DNA of 64,000 bases, taken from NCBI RefSeq assembly GCF_002999335.1, contig NW_020312760.1, positions 99,088-163,087 on the forward strand, in the 5' to 3' direction. Positions 59,347 through 64,000 of this stretch are shown piece by piece. Source of the stretch: Cyclospora cayetanensis. Lineage: Eukaryota; Apicomplexa; Conoidasida; Eucoccidiorida; Eimeriidae. Numbering within the stretch: position 1 is the stretch's first letter; each line of letters opens with the position of its first letter. The notes under the pieces are model-generated. The model did not search any database, was not told the origin of the DNA, and saw only the letters and a program-made list of their open reading frames with translations. The translations under genes were made by a program, and so were the position numbers.

Positions 59347-62300
59347 TTAGGTGCCGACAGTACGCGGAGTGGAGCCTATCCGCGCTCCTGTGGCATCTTG
59401 GTTTTTTAAAAATTCAAGGGCCTCCTTTTGTGCCATGGCATATTCATCTGGACTCTTCGGCTTGGCTGCTTCTCCCCCTGACTTTGCCTCTGTCGGTGGT
59501 CTGAGAGCCTTTGGCTTCTTCGTTACGAGGCGTTTTAAAGGCGCGCATTTCCTTGGAGTTTCGTAAAAGGTCTTTGTGAAGTTCACTTGAACTGCACGTT
59601 GAAATCGACCGATAGTCTCGAACCCGTTTCCAAATAGGCACACCTCCTTAAGAGCCGGGCACCGAGGGATTAAGCCATCGAGCATGGCTTTCATGCCTTC
59701 TTCTGGTATGGCGTTTCCCTGCAACTCCAAAGCGGTGAGAGTGGGGAATTGCCTCGATTCTTCTGTGACGCGTTTGCACAAGGCGGCAGCGAAAGAACCC
59801 CCTAGACCGCAAGCGTTCAAACAAAGACGCTGAATACGGTGTTCTATAAGTCTAAGGACGAACAGCGCAACCTCTTCACTATCTCCAAGAGGATTTCCGT
59901 CGAGCACTAGACGTGCACATATCTTCGCGCTGCCGCAGAATTCAACCAGATCTCCTAGTGCCGCATTAATGGAAATGGAATTAAACGACAAATCCAGTTC
60001 TTGAAGTTCGACCAGAGCGAATGCAGTTCTAGGAAGGCGTTTCAACACATTTGCATCCAACGCCATGCTGCTCATGTCAACAGATTTAAGACGGAAATCC
60101 TCACATACACCACCAAAAACGCGAGTTAGCTGGCCTAGTCCTAGCGGCTGCCCCCCGAGATCCAAATGCGTTCTGAAACAACTGGTACAGTACTGACCAA
60201 CTCCAGGATGAAGCGCCTCTTTTGTGGTTCGAGCAATTGTATTGCATTCCACTCCTACCCGCCTGGAACAATTGACAAAGAGACAGATATATATATATAT
60301 ATATATATATCAGGAGAAACCTCAGAATTTCTGGAGGAACCATTGGGCAGAACAAGCGAACTAGAGGGCGAAGCGCCGCATAAAAGGGTTCTGGCTGCAG
60401 GCTACTACTGCCTTCTCGTGTGGCTTGTCTCAAGCAGTACAGCAAAAGACAAAGATCACGCCAAATGCTCTCTCTCTTATGTTTGCTTCCTCCCTTAGCT
60501 CGCCGCCACTGGTACTCTGGTCGCCCCTATCTTGAGCTCTCCTCTACCTTGGAAGAAGCCTCTCTCTCACCTGATGGTAAGCACTCTGAACCACTCGTTC
60601 AGAAACTCTTGAGATTCTGCCTCGAGCATCCACACTTCCACCTCCGTCTTCGAGATGGACTGCATGGATGTGATCTTCTTACCCGCAACTCGGATCTTCG
60701 CATCCACCAGAGACACCGATGATACCATAATTCCGCACAGGCCAGTGCCAAAGGATCGACTCAGCGTGCCCAAGGGGCTGCCAGAGAGCCGCTTGCTTTT
60801 TTTAGACACGGAGAACGTCGACCTCGGGGGTACTTCATAACGGAGCAGTGCAGATCCGCGGAGTTCAAAAAATGCAAGAAAGGGGTCGGTGCCTGCCTGA
60901 GGCGCATACCAGTCCGCTGCCGTAGCTTGAGTTTCTACAAACAGCCGACCGCTAAGCACCGCAGGCAGCGAGAGGCATCTCTCGGGCAATTCGCTTTCAT
61001 CTAATGAACGAAATGGGCATGCAGGACTGCCTGTAGACAGCTGCGTCGGACGCATCAGGGGTACTTCTTTCAAAACTTCAGAAAGCGTTCCCTGCGTGAG
61101 CTGCGGGATGTTCGGTAGACAGAGGACCTTGAAGCGAGGGAGTGTTTTAGCAATCGCCGTCGCGAGCACCTTGAGCCCTTTTGTTGATATACTATTCTCT
61201 CCGACGCTGACCGTCTTGGGCACTAAAGAGGGCTGATCAATGTTGCGCAGCTCAGCAGCAATAGCCCTGCAGGCTTCATCTGTAATGTCTACTCGCCGCA
61301 GATCCAGCAGCAGAGGATCTGCGCTGGCCACCATGTTGGCAATGCCTCGCGCACCAGCTACATCTTCTGCCGCCAAGTAGTTCTCGGCAAGGAAGAGCTG
61401 AGATATTCCCAGCTTCGGACAGAAATCGGCCATCACCTTCAGCACAGAAGATCCAAGCTTGTTCGCAGAAACATCCAACTTGCGCACAGCCCGCGGAACG
61501 TGCTGCAGACAGGTGACGAGGCCTTTTGTATCCATTTCCCGCCATCCGCAGTACAAGGCGTCGAGATACGGTAGATTGATGGACGTAAAAATCGCGGTAT
61601 CGATTTCCTTGTGGAAAGGAACCCCTTGTAGCACGATTTCTCTAGGCCCTAGATTGAATAAACTTGCGGCAACCGGCTCTAGAGGCTGTTGCGAATGGTC
61701 CTTACATGCAGAAAGATAGCGGGCAAACGCCTTTCTACCGTTCATGACCACGAGCCATTCCAGTGTTTCTGCCTCGGTATCTGCACTAACAACACCACTG
61801 AAAAAGGCCGAGGAACGTAGCGCTAGCTGAGCCTTTGAAAACGCCGAACCCTCATCAGGAGATTCAACTTTGCTAGTTGGAGGGCTCTCGCCTCCTGGAG
61901 CTATCATCCGAGCACTTATTCTGATAGCCTTGTATGGAGCTCCAGACTGCTCATTCGTCATGGAAACTTCACTCGCTTCGCCCGTATTATCCAGCACGAA
62001 GCTGCACAGGTATTTCCAGTTCTTCGGTTCTTCTGGGGGTACATGCTTGGATGTCTTTTTCCTGCACAGCGCTGCCAACGACCATTTCTTCTTCCGTGGC
62101 TTGTCGTCTGGACACACATACACCAGAAAGGCGGGGCCTCTAGCCTCCACCATGAGAAACATGCAGAGGGATTCTTCGCGAGCTCCAGTCGATTTTCTCA
62201 ACATCATGGGTGGCTTCCACGCGTCCATCCTCCCAGTTTTCACGGCGCTCGTATCTCTAGTCTCCAGCAGCAGCCTGCCACAGTAGTCAACGGGCAGCTT

Positions 62301-62751
62301 CATCCATTCCTCGAAAGTTTCTTGAGGGGCTTTGTACTCTAATGCAGTATACACGGATTGCTTGAAAACAGGGATATGAGTGGACTCATAGCTGCTGATG
62401 GAAATTGTCGATATCGTCTCGTCGTTGCTGCTGCTTTCCTCCACTGATTCTTCCTCCTCTTTCTCCTTGTCTTCTTCTTCTTCTTCCTCTGCTGGTTTGC
62501 CCTCTGCCTCTGCTTCTGACTCTTCCTCCTCATCCCTTGGACCTGCAACGCCTCTGCCCTCCATCACTTGCGCCAACCGGCTGCTGGCATCTCCCCTCTG
62601 CGTCTGCAGGACCTTCCTAATGCGTTCTTTCCGCTTTTCTTCCTCGATACGTTCTTCCGTTTTCAGTATTTCCAATGACCCTTCAGCTTCAGCGCCCGTT
62701 TTCTGACGAGCCTGAAACACAGCCGCACGAATCACAAAGCGGTACAACTAA

Positions 62752-62788
<37 letters not shown>

Positions 62789-63386
62789 CATATGGCTGCA
62801 TCGCGCAGCGTCTTGCTACGATATAAAAGCTGATGAATGAATGTTCTTGTGGACGCGAAGTGCATCATGTCCTAACAAGACCTAACAATGCGGTAGTTTT
62901 TAGCAAAGCGAAAAAAAAGCCGTTTTAACACAGCGGCTAGCTCCTCTCTTAGCTTGTTCAAATGCGACCTTCTGCTGCCACAGCGAAGTTTCAGTATCTT
63001 ACTTCCTTGAGATGCGCTTTCTTTTTCTTCTTCCGTCTGCGACCGAGGAGCTGCGCGATTTGCTTTTTGACTTTCTTCTTTTCTGCCTCAACTTCGTCTG
63101 ACGGGGCCTCTTTTCTGAGTCTTCGATAGACGTTCTTAAGCTCCTGCAAACGCTGCATTTGCTCTTCAGAGAGTACTACCTCTGAGGGTTCCCCTTCCTC
63201 TTCCTCTTCGGAAGCTTCTTCGGACGACTCTTTGCCAGCTCTTCTCGAAGTCTCCCCCAGATCCAGTAACGGCGCAAGTTCTCTCTCTCTGGCCTCCCTC
63301 AAACGGCTTTGCACTTCTTCCTCCTCCTCCTCTAGCCTTTTGCGAAACTCTTGCTCTTCGAGATCCTTCATCTCTCTTAGTGCCCC
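59347..63386 (-). CDS. Leucine-rich repeat protein with probable PH domains, 5' partial
   Basis: Three exons agree in phase: 63386-63003, 62711-60571 and 60262-59347, about 1,146 residues, stop at 59347. Exon 1 begins at an acceptor (TTGGCAG), so at least one 5' exon lies further right or outside the window. Order: charged coiled coil (EEQEFRKRLEEEEEEVQSRL), acidic Glu/Lys linker, a PH-like domain (YCGRLLLETRD to LEWLVVMNGRKAFARYL), ribonuclease-inhibitor-type LRRs (VRKLDVSANKLGSSVLKVM), a second PH-like domain (GRLFVETQ to AESQEFLNEWFRVL), then further LRRs in exon 3 (LVELQELDLSFNSISINAAL, LTALELQGNAIPEEGMKAML). CARMIL-type proteins also pair PH and LRR, but this order differs and orthology is not claimed. 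PH domains suggest membrane association. Confidence 0.82.
62752..62790. repeat. AT microsatellite
   Basis: TATA runs separated by TGTATA lie in the intron between the first two exons of the LRR/PH gene. Confidence 0.92.
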
Positions 63387-63668
63387 TGCCAAACAACAGC
63401 ATACCACCGAACCCTAAAGGCCACGCTAGCAACAATCCGGAAACTTGCGAAAGACAATTTTTTCTTGTGCTCTAAAACTCCAGTCCTCCTCTATCGTTGC
63501 TCTCGCCAGTGTGCTTGCGCGCCTGTCCCATACGGTGTGGCCGACGTCTAGCCGGCTATATGGATATAAATATGAATATATTTTATATATATCAGCGTGT
63601 TGTCACCCTACATGCAAGGCAGCCACTGCTTTTCTCGCCAAACGTCGCATGCAGGCAGAAATTAGAGC

Positions 63669-63865
<197 letters not shown>

Positions 63866-64000
63866 GTTTTGGGGTTTGGTGACGGTGGTTGACGTGCATT
63901 TGTGTTGCATTGGCTATGTGTGTAGGTATGCGCGTACGTGGTCGTTGTGTACTGTGTCTGTTATTACTGTTGATGGTGTGTTTTTAGTTGTGTGTTATTG

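Overview
The window looks like nuclear DNA of an apicomplexan coccidian, most likely an Eimeria species. The evidence is intron-rich eukaryotic genes with GT-AG splicing, CAG/CTG triplet runs that become poly-Gln, poly-Ser and poly-Ala inside real proteins, and many CA/TA microsatellites and minisatellites in introns. This pairing of homopolymeric amino-acid repeats with exon-interrupting simple repeats is well known in Eimeria. The species call is inference; no marker gene was compared.

Layout. 1-4533 (+): the 3' part of a large, intronless, Ala/Gln/Ser-rich TPR-like gene. 5193-10815 (-): a 15-exon gene for the U4/U6 snRNP protein PRPF3, rebuilt by matching exon phases (660 codons plus stop). 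12986-14485 (-): glyceraldehyde-3-phosphate dehydrogenase. 15005-16669 (-): a secreted acidic protein of unknown function. 18725-28914 (-): translation initiation factor eIF4G, with a 1,500-residue Gln/Ser/Ala-rich first exon followed by a MIF4G domain split over small exons. 30291-42650 (-): one or two unresolved multi-exon genes. 42984-48850 (+): a LAMMER/CLK-type kinase, probably with an RS-rich 5' exon. 51217-53077 (+): a coiled-coil protein whose C-terminus resembles TEX9. 54480-55588 (+): a small acidic protein with a signal or anchor sequence. 56155-57795 (-): a secreted protein built of cysteine repeats. 59347 to beyond 63386 (-): a protein with leucine-rich repeats and probable PH domains, 5'-partial at the right side.

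Two kinds of DNA are visible. From 1 to about 49 kb almost every gene carries triplet-encoded amino-acid runs and introns stuffed with tandem repeats. From about 50 kb to 63.4 kb the sequence is less GC-rich, nearly free of triplet runs, and the proteins are ordinary in composition. This resembles the repeat-rich and repeat-poor segments described for Eimeria chromosomes.

The genes do not form a pathway. PRPF3 and the CLK kinase both belong to splicing (tri-snRNP and SR-protein phosphorylation), which suits an intron-rich genome, but their proximity is probably chance. I found no CRISPR array, integron, phage, transposon or bacterial-type system. The most striking non-coding items are a perfect 20-bp inverted repeat at 38208-38254, a minisatellite intron that splits the LAMMER signature of the kinase, and a consistent G-rich bias of intronic repeats on the sense strand.
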